This document shows, piece after piece, positions 53,528 through 64,000 of a DNA stretch of 64,000 nucleotides (positions within the stretch are counted from its first letter, which is position 1; each line of letters starts with the position of its first letter). The position numbers and the translations under genes were made by a program. Below the pieces are notes generated by a model. That model saw only the letters and a list, made by a program, of their open reading frames with translations, was not told the origin of the DNA and searched no databases. The stretch lies in contig CM068321.1 of the NCBI GenBank assembly GCA_034766995.1, forward strand, positions 12,582,526 to 12,646,525. Direction: 5' to 3'. The stretch is from Acanthacorydalis orientalis. Its lineage: Eukaryota; Arthropoda; Insecta; Megaloptera; Corydalidae.

Positions 53528-53726
53528 TTTGGTTTCAATGTGATTAATTAATGAAAAATATGAACTACAGAGTTCATTCACAGAGTGCACTGTTAAATAA
53601 CAAAACAAAATATTGTATGGAAATGAGGTTATATAAATGAGAAAATATTTATGAAACTTTAATATGATTTTTTTACACAAATAATAAAATATTTAAAAAA
53701 TTAAATTCGCTACTAAATAATAAAAT
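53528..53726. promoter_or_regulatory. putative bidirectional promoter, METAP1 / peptide deformylase
   Basis: Only 199 bp separate the two start codons, so both promoters and 5' untranslated regions must fit here. It lacks a (TA)n array. It contains a perfect inverted repeat TGAACT-ACAG-AGTTCA at 53561-53576, which could bind a dimeric factor, although such palindromes arise by chance. No convincing TATA box can be told apart in this AT-rich DNA. Confidence 0.7.
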
Positions 53727-54166
53727 ATGGCGTTAATTAATATGATAATAACAAAGTTAAGAAATCAAACAACACATAACCTAAAAATATTTGTACGTTG
53801 TGAGAGGAAGATATCCTTTAGAAAAGCAGCAGAATGGTATCGTGAATTTTGGACACCTAAACGAGTGGAACCCCCATATAACCATATAGTTCAAATTGGA
53901 GATCCAGTATTGCGTTTGAAATCAAAAAATGTTCACCCTAGTCTTATAAAAACAGAAGAAATGTCACTTTTAATAAATAATTTAAAACATGTAATGAACC
54001 GTTATAATTGTGTAGGTCTATCAGCACCACAAATAGGAATACCAATGAGAGTTTTTATAGTAAGAGTTGATACCAATGTTCGTAAGGAAATAACAAAGGA
54101 AATGTATGAATTGAAACAGTTGAAAAATATTCCCTTTACAGTATGTAGCTTTATTATATATATATA

Positions 54167-54233
<67 letters not shown>

Positions 54234-54647
54234 CATGTCATCTATTAGAAACTGATTTACTTTCAATTATAGGTATTTATAAACCCAGAAGTAAAAATTT
54301 TAGATTATACGAAAATATCATATCCTGAAGCTTGTGAAAGTATAAGAGGTTTTGCTGCAGAAGTCCCAAGATTTCTAGAAATCGAATGTACAGGTATATA
54401 CTTAATTAAATTCAGTTTTTATTTAAGTTAATATTATTTAATAATATTTATAGGTTTAAATACTGATTGTGAAAGTATAATGTTTCAAGCTAAAGGTTGG
54501 GTAGCACGAGTTATTCAACATGAAATGAATCATTTAGATGGTATTTTATACACTGATGTTATGAAACGAGAAACCCTAGAATGTACTTGTTGGCAAGCAG
54601 TAAATTCATATCAGGGTCGAATAAATATACCTTTTCATCCAAAATAA
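53727..54647 (+). CDS. PDF: mitochondrial peptide deformylase
   Basis: Removes the formyl group from the initiator Met of mitochondrially made proteins (not to be confused with pigment-dispersing factor). Exons are 53727-54140, 54273-54393 and 54454-54647, in phase, giving 242 residues. The first about 45 residues are basic and free of acidic clusters, fitting a mitochondrial targeting sequence. EPPYNHIVQIGDPVLR matches the family's start. Motif 1 is GLSAPQIG (97-104). Motif 2 is EACES (157-161) with metal-binding Cys159, where Ala replaces the usual Gly of EGCxS. Motif 3 is QHEMNH (200-205) with His201, Glu202 and His205. Intron 1 carries a large TA array (54155-54232). The chosen ATG is the first in frame, and a second Met at residue 6 is possible. 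All catalytic residues are kept, so it is likely functional. Confidence 0.93.
54155..54232 (+). repeat. (TA)n microsatellite inside deformylase intron 1
   Basis: The TA array fills more than half of a 132-bp intron between the donor at 54141 and the acceptor at 54272. Its length could affect splicing, since the branch point must lie in the remaining 40 bases. Confidence 0.95.
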
Positions 54648-54816
54648 GTATAAAGTGCAATATTTTTTAATTGTGTATGTATATAAAGTTGTATATATTA
54701 TATATGTATTTATTCTATATGAATCTGACTTTTACTTAAAAGAATTCTGAAACCAGTTCATTGATGTACTGTTATGAAAAATAATTTCACTTATAATTTT
54801 AAAGATATAGTTATTG

Positions 54817-54822
54817 AATAAA
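54817..54822 (+). terminator. candidate polyadenylation signal of peptide deformylase
   Basis: First canonical AATAAA after the stop at 54647, giving a 3' untranslated region of about 190 nt. Confidence 0.45.
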
Positions 54823-55456
54823 AAAATTTTATATTACTTTTTTTAATTCAGGAGTATTTTTACAAAAAGTAGGTAATAAAAGGTAACCCATTTCAGCAAA
54901 TATATTTCAATAATTTATTCCTTATAAAGTTTTGTAAATAAAAAAGGTTTTTTTTTACTATATTTACACTTTTTATACAAATTAAAATTTTGCTTGAAAT
55001 TGCTTTTACCATAGTTTAAAAAATAAGCAAAATGTAAATTTATAATAATTATGCTTTTTCTTATAATTATTATGATTCATTATTTTTTAATAGTATAATA
55101 TACAACATAAGTTTTCTGTTAAATAAGTTTATTAATATTTGTCTTAAAATAGTTGTAAAATAAACAAAAGTAATAAATGTTTACAGTTTTATAAAAAATA
55201 ATGATTATGTTGATTTTTATGTTATCTTTAAATATGTTAACGTTTGCAATTTTCATGTATACAAAATTATATAATTATTGAAATTTAAACTGAAGAGGTA
55301 TCTTGTATATGCAACTAAATATACGAAAAGTGTAGGTCTAACATTTAAAAAAACTTTGTAGTTAAATATGGTAATTTAGCTATCAATTTACTATTATGTG
55401 TTCATTTTTTATACTTTTAGCTACATATTATTTGCTTATAGAAATAAATGATTGGT

Positions 55457-55460
<4 letters not shown>

Positions 55461-55517
<57 letters not shown>
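55461..55517 (+). repeat. (TA)n microsatellite
   Basis: Pure TA array of about 42 bp, then TACATA and further TA units. Confidence 0.95.
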
Positions 55518-55531
55518 CCAATGTATACACA

Positions 55532-55538
55532 CGAGTCG

Positions 55539-55623
<85 letters not shown>

Positions 55624-55629
55624 GACTCG
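55532..55629 (+). repeat. inverted repeat CGAGTCGTATA around a TA array
   Basis: CGAGTCGTATA at 55532 and TATACGACTCG ending at 55629 enclose a long TA array, so the whole 98 bp is close to one palindrome. Further TA and a (GA)n run follow at about 55642-55654. Confidence 0.85.
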
Positions 55630-55714
55630 TATATATATATCGAGAGAGAGAGAGAAATAAAAATTTGTTATATTTATATATATATATATACACACACACA
55701 CATACATACATACA

Positions 55715-55937
55715 GTGACGCACACAGGATTTAATGGGGAGAGGGGGCGAGTTCAACGGATAATTTTTTTTTATGTGAATTCAATAAATTCATTAGGTAA
55801 TTATAAAAAATTATTCAAAGAATAAAATCCAGTTTTCTTTTTACAAAGCTATTGAATTACTTCAGTCGTGGTTACATTAATCTCTATGTATATAGGAGTT
55901 TTGAGAGGGTGTAGGCCCTCTTGCTCGCTGGGTGTGC

Positions 55938-55942
<5 letters not shown>
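55715..55942 (+). mobile_element. short inverted-repeat transposon remnant
   Basis: Left end CAGTGACGCACACAGGATTT and right end (as reverse complement) TAGTGGCACACCCAGCGA are related inverted repeats, about 228 bp apart. GGGG-rich and CCCT-rich DNA lies just inside. No transposase remains. The superfamily is uncertain, and it ends directly in a TA array. Confidence 0.55.
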
Positions 55943-56345
<403 letters not shown>

Positions 56346-56494
56346 ACTGTAAACACAATTAATTTCCTGAATTGTCAGTTTTTATAGCTTACAAATCAAT
56401 TTAAGTTAGATTATAAGTTAGATTATTCTAAAAGGCTATCAGAAATTATAATTGCTTAACATAATGTTTATAATTTTATCTATTTATTAAATAC

Positions 56495-56587
56495 GGGACA
56501 TTAGGCTGTCCCTATATAAAAATATAGGACAGCAAAATTCAACGTAAAATATAGGACAGTCCCTTATATACAGAACGTCTAGCAAGC

Positions 56588-56591
<4 letters not shown>
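56495..56591 (+). repeat. GGACAG-containing repeat fragment
   Basis: Holds GGCTGTCCCTATATAAAAAT, ATATAGGACAG twice, and TCTAGCAAGCCTAA before the next TA array. The internal repeats suggest a transposon end, but I cannot classify it. Confidence 0.4.

Positions 56592-56666
<75 letters not shown>
56590..56666 (+). repeat. (TA)n microsatellite
   Basis: Pure TA array immediately left of the pogo-like element. Confidence 0.95.
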
Positions 56667-56667
<1 letters not shown>

Positions 56668-56669
<2 letters not shown>

Positions 56670-57361
56670 GTGGAACCCCGTTTATCCGATTCAAACGGGA
56701 CCGAGCCCGATTCGGTTGACCCAAAATCCGAACGTAAATAATACAGTTTATGTACTTTTTATTTTATTTATTGCACATTTTATATACTTTGACATTCTTT
56801 TACAACAGTTGAGTGAATAATGACTTGCGAGGTTACAAACGATTAACTTATTAAGACATTGACTGCCGTGAGAAGCACAACGTGAGGCATAGGGAATTCA
56901 TTACTATAGCTGCGAGCATTAACAATTAATTCTCAAACACTCAGATTTTCAATAGTTATGTGAGAGAAGCAGTACTCGCTTCTTAAATCATTGTAACTTT
57001 TGTGCAGCTCAAAAACATAACGCAACATTTCTTTACATATTTATTCAACAGGAAAGTAGCATTTTTTTATAATTGAAAATCTTAAAAGATTAGAAAAGAT
57101 TCAATAAGCTATTAAATAAACTTAAAGAACACTCCCACGGAATGCATAACAATGAACATCATATGCCGGATTCATAGAAAACAAGTATATTATTGCATGC
57201 TGAAACGTTACAGTCAGGCAAGAATGTGTTTAGTTCTTTGATTTTTTCGCGTTTATAGATTTTCCATACGTCTATCTTTCATATGTCTGAGACAATTATA
57301 ATGTTTTATAATCGGCTACCCCGGAACTTCGGATTAACGGGATCCTGATAAACGGGGTTCC

Positions 57362-57365
<4 letters not shown>
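56668..57365 (+). mobile_element. non-autonomous pogo/Tigger-like element
   Basis: Left end CAGTGGAACCCCGTTTATCC. The right end as reverse complement reads TAATGGAACCCCGTTTATCA. The inverted match continues imperfectly inward (ATCCGA and CGGGG blocks). About 698 bp with no transposase frame. Both ends lie in TA arrays, consistent with TA target sites of the Tc1/mariner/pogo group. The interior is GC-richer than its surroundings. Confidence 0.7.

Positions 57366-57410
<45 letters not shown>
57365..57410 (+). repeat. (TA)n microsatellite
   Basis: Pure TA array on the right side of the pogo-like element, then TG units. Confidence 0.95.
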
Positions 57411-57422
<12 letters not shown>

Positions 57423-57808
57423 ATGTGTATAAACAATTAATTGCCAGGGACACTTGTACAGATTTTCGTACCTTAGATGCATTATTATTGTTTTTATTAT
57501 ATTTTCTCAAAAGTTTATCGTCACATTACATATGATTATACGTAATGTTAATTATTTTATCTTCCTAGTATTAAAAAAAGATATTATTTGCAATGAATTT
57601 TGGAAATATAATTTATTTTGGCAGCATCTTGTCATTAGTTTATTTATTATAAGAACAATAGTTTGTGAAAAAAATAATATTATACTGCAGTGTAGTTATT
57701 TATTTTTTAAATTGATTATACTCTTATACAAATAAAGGAAAGTAATGTATTTATGAACATATTTTTTCACAATAAAATTTTATAGAAAAAGAGATTGAGT
57801 TACTGTAA

Positions 57809-57811
<3 letters not shown>

Positions 57812-57861
<50 letters not shown>
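57812..57861 (+). repeat. (TA)n microsatellite
   Basis: Pure TA array of about 49 bp. Confidence 0.95.
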
Positions 57862-57864
<3 letters not shown>

Positions 57865-58042
57865 TTTATATTCATTGTTTGGAAATAAAGATCTTAATGT
57901 AGAAAATTTAATGGATTCTACAATTCATATTTTATTTGATTCTAATGATCATGTTTTGATTAGAATTAATTAAAAGTATTCATTTTGCATTTTAAATTTT
58001 AAGAATCAATGCGCAATATATATGTTAGAATAAAATTACTCA

Positions 58043-58085
<43 letters not shown>

Positions 58086-60052
58086 CTACAATATGAACTG
58101 TAAAAAGTAGAATTGATGAAAAGAAAACAGTGCTCCATAATCGATACAGAAAACTAAACCATTACGTTGATTGGATTTTAGCAATTGTTAGAACGGAGAA
58201 ACCTCTACTTTTTTGCTGCTTTGTTAGTTTTTGTAGAATAGGTAACATTAAAATATAGTTTTATCATTGAATATTTTTTGTAAGCGATATAGCTGACTGA
58301 ATAAATATGTTGGAATTTTTAATAAGTTTTTTTGTACAGAATGAGTTCACTTTGTGTTTGAATTTCATTATCTAATAATATCTAAAATTCAGCTACGTTT
58401 ATGGAGTCATATTAAAACACGACTTATTATTTATGGAATTCAGTTTTTCAATTACGACTTTTCAATAAAAAAATATATCAGTAAAATTGTTAAAATATAT
58501 TAAATTTCATAATTTTTTTTTCTTATTCTAGATTACTTGTATTGGTTAAGATTAATTAGATTTCGTCAGTTAATTATTCTTAAAGTTTTTTGTATTTTTA
58601 TTTTAATTACGGTTTTTTTTTGAATTAATGAATAACCAATTGATAATTACATGGATAAAAGGTATAATATTTCAATTAAATAATTAACTGTATATTTGTT
58701 TCGCAGAACATTATTTTTAATATTTTTCAACTTGCTATTAATATGATTTTGTATTCTAATAATAGTAAGGTTTATTTAGAGATAAAATAGACATTGATAT
58801 GTACGTAAAAGTTTACATGATTAGCTGCATTATAAAGTACATTATTTTTTCAAACTATATTAAAAATATCATTTTAACAAAATAATTAAAATATCTAAGA
58901 TCATTAAATACATTGAACAAAATATTTGAATTTGAGAATAGGGTTTTAAAATGATTGTACATTGTAATTAATTCTAATAAATTTCATAATATTTTAGTTA
59001 GTTTCATAATAGAAACAATCAGTTCTCATATGATAAACTATAAATGTTTTAGAATCCATATATTACACACATAACAGAAAAAATAGTTCTCTGTGTGTAT
59101 AAGTCTAGTAGACGATTTTGAAATTTAATAAAAGTGCTTTTATCAACATATATATCAAAAATATGTAAAATTAAAAAATCCGTAACGTATATAAATACAA
59201 ATAATAAATTTTTATAATGTATGATTTGTATTTATATACTTGATAAGAAAATAATAGAATAAAAATATTTTTATTATTATAAAAGAAAGGTAGAAAATAT
59301 AAGAATGTGTATTTGGTATTATTTCAAATTATTTTGTTCATTTTGATATTGAAACTACTATTTTAAAAAGGATTAAATAAAATATTGTAAATTTATCAAA
59401 AAGAAAAAAAGAGAAATGATGAACAGTAAAAAGTGTACATCATAAAAAAGAAAATAATGATTAATTTGTCGATTTACGAACTTATTATAATTATTTCTAA
59501 AGATATTAAATTTTTTTAAGAAAAAATTAAAATTATGAATGACATTTGTTAGTTGAATACTTAAATAAAAAAAGAAACCACATTTCGCTTAAAAGGCAGT
59601 CAGATTACCAAGGATGATTTATATAGGGTTGAGGAGGATTTATATAAACAAAAATATCTGTCTTTTGAAATTTTCCCAGATCGTATCTATATCAAGATAA
59701 ACATGATAAAATGACAGCTATTAGAAAAAAGAAGATATATGGTGGTTTTACGGATAAACATTCTGCGGTACAATAGCAATACAAGAGTATTGAGGTAAAT
59801 AGATGCTGATAAAACGAAAATTCGTGAAAAATTACCTAATCAAAGAAAAGTAATTTATTTTTCCAAGTGATACTAACATTGATCAATTCATTTGTTCTAA
59901 TGTAATTGCGTAAATGTATTACAGTTTAAGAATATTCTTATTTAAGTATTATACTGATACAACCTTTTCTAATACGTTTATTCCATTACAGATATTCTTT
60001 TCATTTTTAATTATTCTTTATGTTCTGAAGCATTATAAACACAGCTAATGAT

Positions 60053-60058
<6 letters not shown>

Positions 60059-60103
<45 letters not shown>
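60059..60103 (+). repeat. (TA)n microsatellite
   Basis: Pure TA array of about 44 bp. Confidence 0.95.
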
Positions 60104-60107
<4 letters not shown>

Positions 60108-60899
60108 TGAATTACAGCAAACAATAATAAAATATAAATTCATAAAAATGTATTTTTTAAATAAGAGCTTATGATCGAACTATTTATTAGTAAAACAAAT
60201 CGGTTTTAATATGGGCTACAATACGCCAGTATATGTATTACTTTATTATCGATAATTTTAAATATTTGTTTAGAAAAATTCTATTTAAATAAAGTAAATA
60301 AGCAACAAATTACTTACATTTTAATTTGGTTCATTTTATTTGACCTTTAGATTATTTTTTCGTAAAATAATTATATATTCAAAATTTATTGCATTGCATT
60401 TATGCTTATTTGTCATAAAATATAAATACTAATTTTATTGTTCTCTTGTGTTCAAATATATCTTTGAAATAATGTAATATGTATGCTTGCTTTCTTTCTT
60501 TAAATATCGTTTTAGAATCAATAATACTTAATATGAAGTAAAAATAAAACTAAATTAAAATTTATATGCAGTTTCTGGCATATCTCTAATATAAATATGC
60601 TTATATCAGAAAATTCCATTTGCTTTATTATCAGTATTACTTCTCATATAGGCAATATCGTAATGAAAATTTTTCCATGTTTATATATCACCTTGTTTAG
60701 ATTTCATGAAATTAATTGTAATTTATGATTCTAGGTTAAAAGAAAATATGTTAAAATGCGAATGAAAAAAATGAATCTTCAAAGAATTTTGCAGAAACGA
60801 ATTCTTTTTTCATCTCATAAACCACAAAAGAGATTTTTGTGAAAAATGCCAACAAACCATTATATATATATATCACCTTTAGATCTGTGATGAACAGGA

Positions 60900-61085
60900 A
60901 AATTTATTTCTGTACATTGGTGTTCTGAAGAAGACGGTTTCTTTATCGAAATGGCCATAAACAACAATCAAATGATTAACAATGATATATTGAACATTCT
61001 TGATCAGAACATTTTTTGTGGTTTTTAGGATAAATGAAGATTTCATTTGTGAAGGTGGAATTTAGCCACAGTGGGAAAATATATT
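60900..61085 (-). repeat. dispersed repeat family A, copy 8
   Basis: Reverse orientation. It shares CTGTACATTG, GTTCTGAAGAAGACGG, ATCGAAATGGCCATAAACAA, TTGATCAGAAC and TTTAGCCACAGTGGGAAAAT with the copy at 43.1 kb and others. Confidence 0.55.
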
Positions 61086-62334
61086 AAGACTTTAAACAAA
61101 TACTGCGACCTATATTTTATATAATATGAGAATGGTATTCATTATATCTTCGTACTGAGAAGAGCTGTGATTCATTCAAAAAATTAAAAAAAATTCATCG
61201 AATTTTCTCCATACAACAGTCTATTTTTGTAAAAAAATAAAATGGTTATTCTGAATTGTTCCTTTAATGTAATGTTTAACTAAAACTTTGTTTTCTATCT
61301 TAATTTTTGTACTGAACATTTACTTTTTAAACATTGGAAGCCTTTATCGTTTATATTCATTGCTCTAATAACGTCTTTTAAGAGATAAAAACTAATATGA
61401 AAAGAGAGCAGTTATATTTGCTTTAGTACAACTAATTTTTTTTAAAATATATAATTATGTCTAGTATCAAATTATATCTGAGCGCTTAGTCTAATTTAAT
61501 AGCGATTTTTTTAGTTTGGATAACCTTATTTAATCAGTATTTTATGAATTTTAGCTTTATGCTAAAATATGGTTTACGTATAACCATATTTTAGCATACA
61601 GCTTTCAAATCAATACATTTAAAAATATATTTAATGCTGTAATTAATCAAAATAGAGAAGAAAACAAAAAAATGATTGAAAAATCCTTAAATGTTCTTCA
61701 TATTGGCATTTAAAAATATTAAAATGAGCTTAAGATATGATTATTTAGTTTTATAGTTTGTGTAAAGTTATATTCAATTACAGTTAAGTTAAAGATTTCG
61801 AAAATATTGTACTTTCATACAAAATTTAAGCGAATCTGTTGAAACATTTCTCTTATTTTATATTCATTAATAAATAATAAAATCGAGTGTCATAAAAAAT
61901 ACGAGATAGGAAAAAATGACAGAATTTAAATCTGAAATTTTATATAATCATATATTTATGCAAAATTTTTTACTCCAATGCAATGGATATAAAATTATAT
62001 AATTGCAATTTAAATGATTTTCATACAAATATAATATTTATTTACAATTTCATTTTTATGTATTGTAATAAACACACTCCTATATATAAGATTGAATTGG
62101 ATTCAATAAACAATAAGTTAAAATCAATGAGAATATTTATTGCAATCTTTTAAATATTATTTTATTCCTAATAATAATATTATAATATTTTAAATGTAAG
62201 TTCATAACTTATATCGAAGTGTGTTATTCTCAATTATATTCTATGTCATGTCATATGAAAAGGAAAACGATATATTTCAATATATTTCCTTTTCTATAAT
62301 ATATTTAGTTAAAGAATATCAAAGGTGACTCGAT

Positions 62335-62505
62335 CAAAATATCACACAATGTACATCACTTGCAAGTCAAGACCGGTTACTTATAGTCGTAGTTAGAGCG
62401 AGTGACAATTTGGCCGTAGCAAATAGTCGATAGACTAAAATTCTTTCGTATTGTATCGTGCGATGAAAATGAACAATAGGGTAGATGAAAGTTAAACACA
62501 GAAAA
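62335..62505. other. GC-richer islet of unknown function
   Basis: A stretch with markedly higher GC (includes CAAGTCAAGACCGGTTACTT and TCGTAGTTAGAGCGAGTGAC). I see no open frame of interest and no transposon ends. It is a candidate promoter or 5' exon of a gene outside the window, or a conserved noncoding element. Confidence 0.3.
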
Positions 62506-62780
62506 TTGATGGATATTTTATTATTTAGTAAGTTTTCTCAGTTCGTGTTTTGCTGTGTACATATACACTAATTTACTTTAACTCTGAATATTTACACATT
62601 GTGCGTTGTGTTTCCATGCTCGAGAAAATTGAATTCAACATATGTAATATGTTTAATAGGTATGTGATAATCATAAATTGAATTGTATTTTGTTATATTA
62701 AATGTTTCGTTGATTAAATATTCAAATAAATAATGTTAAAATTATGTATGACATTTTGAAACATTTCTGTGGGAATTATA

Positions 62781-64000
62781 TTGGGTTGGAACAAAAGTTC
62801 GAAGCATTCTTAAGATGAAATTCAAAGATAGTGATTACTTATTTGTACTTATATTTATTCGAATTGATATTTGCCATTTTGATCCATCACCTTTCGCCCT
62901 CTTTTACGTAGTTTCATATTTCCGTCCTCCCAGAATTTTGTATCTTTCTGGGTGATCAATTGATAGAGATGGTTTCTGCAGGATTCCAGGAAGTGACGTT
63001 TCTTCCATTAAGGGAATTCTGTAGGGACCAGAACAAACGGTAATTTGAAGGTGCAAGATAAGATGAATATAGCGGGTGAGGTAGGACATCCCAGTCAAAT
63101 TGCACCAATTTCTACCGGTTTTACAAATAGATGTGATGTCTAGAGATGTCTTGGTGGAAAACGATACCCTTCCTATTAGCCAATTCCGGACACTTTTGAT
63201 CGATTTACGCCTTTAATTGGTCCAATTGAGCACAATACTTCCCCGAATTTATCGTCTGATTATTTGGGAGAAGCTCATAGTACACAACACCCTTCCAATT
63301 CCACCGGATATTAAATATCATCTTTTTCGGATGAAGACCCGCTTTTGGAGTGGCTAACAGAGGCTCACTTCGCTTACCCCATTATCTTTTTTGATCCACA
63401 TTACTATAGACGATCCATTTTTCATCGTCAGTTAATAATCGTTTGAAAAACGGGTCGCTTTGTGTTCTTTTAAGGAGTGAATCACTGATTGAAATGCGTT
63501 CCATTGAATTTATTTCAGTTAAATTATGAGGCGCCCAAACATCGTAGTGATTCACATATCCAAGTGTCTTCAAGTGCTTCACAACACTCGTATAAGACAC
63601 TTGCAGTATTTGTGCGATGTCCTGTGTCGTGTAATTATTTTCAACAAGTGTTACAATTTTGTCATTGTCAACAACTGCAGGCCTACCGGAACGCTCTCGA
63701 TCCTCTAGGTCGAATTTTCTATCTCTGAATCGATCGAACCACTTTTTAACAGTACTGCCGTCTACGGCACCTACTTTATAAACGAAGGATATCTTTTTGC
63801 TATCTCTATATCACTTTTTCCTCTCCGGAAATAAAACAGCATCAAATGACGAAAATGCACCCAATATTCCTGCATTTTCAATTTTAAATTTAACAGACTT
63901 CAACATCACAACATTGTACAAAAATAGCATAGAAAGAAACATTGAAATGTCATCTGTTAAAATAACACATAGTGGTCATAGCATTGGAGTGAGTAGTATA
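62781..64000 (-). mobile_element. mariner element, cut by the window end
   Basis: TTGGGTTGGAACAAAAGTTCG begins at 62781 directly after a TA and is a typical mariner terminal inverted repeat. The transposase reads leftward on the minus strand. The opposite inverted repeat is not seen before 64000, so the element probably continues a few tens of bases beyond. Its ends differ from the 80-bp MITEs, so it is not their parent. Confidence 0.85.
62855..63875 (-). pseudogene. inactivated mariner transposase
   Basis: Starts MQEYWVHFRHLMLFYF at 63875 on the minus strand and ends with a stop at 62855-62857, about the family's usual length. The frame is broken early, after about 34 codons, then shifts again. 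There is a premature stop after the TDDEKWIVY block, and others follow. Helix-turn-helix-type N-terminal, VWAPHNL and HQD motifs can be followed. Of the catalytic triad the first Asp (DDEKW) and second Asp (HQD) survive. The third, normally in DYHLF, reads NYRLF. It cannot encode an active enzyme. Confidence 0.85.

Overview
The window is a very AT-rich stretch of nuclear DNA from an animal, almost certainly an insect. The evidence is spliced genes with GT-AG introns, a metazoan-type methionine aminopeptidase 1 with its N-terminal zinc finger, a mitochondrial-type peptide deformylase, secreted low-complexity proteins with a resilin-like SYGxP motif, and relics of mariner, pogo-like and non-LTR elements. 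Hymenoptera is my best guess, but this is an inference from general character. No diagnostic sequence fixes the order.

Layout: 1-13.5 kb holds no gene I can support. It contains many (TA)n microsatellites and three 80-bp mariner MITEs. At 13.5-26.1 kb a four-exon plus-strand gene encodes a secreted protein of 586 residues with a furin-like RIKR site and a striking seven-residue K-G repeat. Its introns contain a mariner relic, a non-LTR retrotransposon tail and an unidentified decayed coding-like fragment. From 26.1 to about 43.9 kb there is no recognisable gene, but there are large (TA)n arrays, a 220-bp foldback element, a MITE expanded by TA repeats and several dispersed repeats. At 44.8-46.7 kb a long plus-strand terminal exon encodes a Gln/Asn-rich secreted protein. 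Its start codon lies in an upstream exon, for which I propose a candidate at 43895-43900. At 51.9-54.6 kb two compact housekeeping genes stand head to head, METAP1 (minus, six exons, 379 aa) and peptide deformylase (plus, three exons, 242 aa). Their start codons are separated by 199 bp. From 54.8 kb to the end there is a cluster of decayed inverted-repeat transposons set in TA arrays (55.7-57.4 kb), then mostly featureless DNA, and a broken mariner cut by the window edge (62.8-64.0 kb).

Functionally, the METAP1/deformylase pair encodes the two successive kinds of enzyme of N-terminal methionine processing: deformylation in mitochondria, and Met removal, here in its cytosolic form. They probably share one promoter region. 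The two upstream genes look like extracellular structural proteins, for example cuticle or matrix, and may form a small co-located group. The most unusual bulk property is the density of (TA)n tracts, roughly one per kilobase, often directly at the ends of mobile-element remnants. Exon boundaries were read by eye from splice signals and open frames. No alignment, search or statistic was run.
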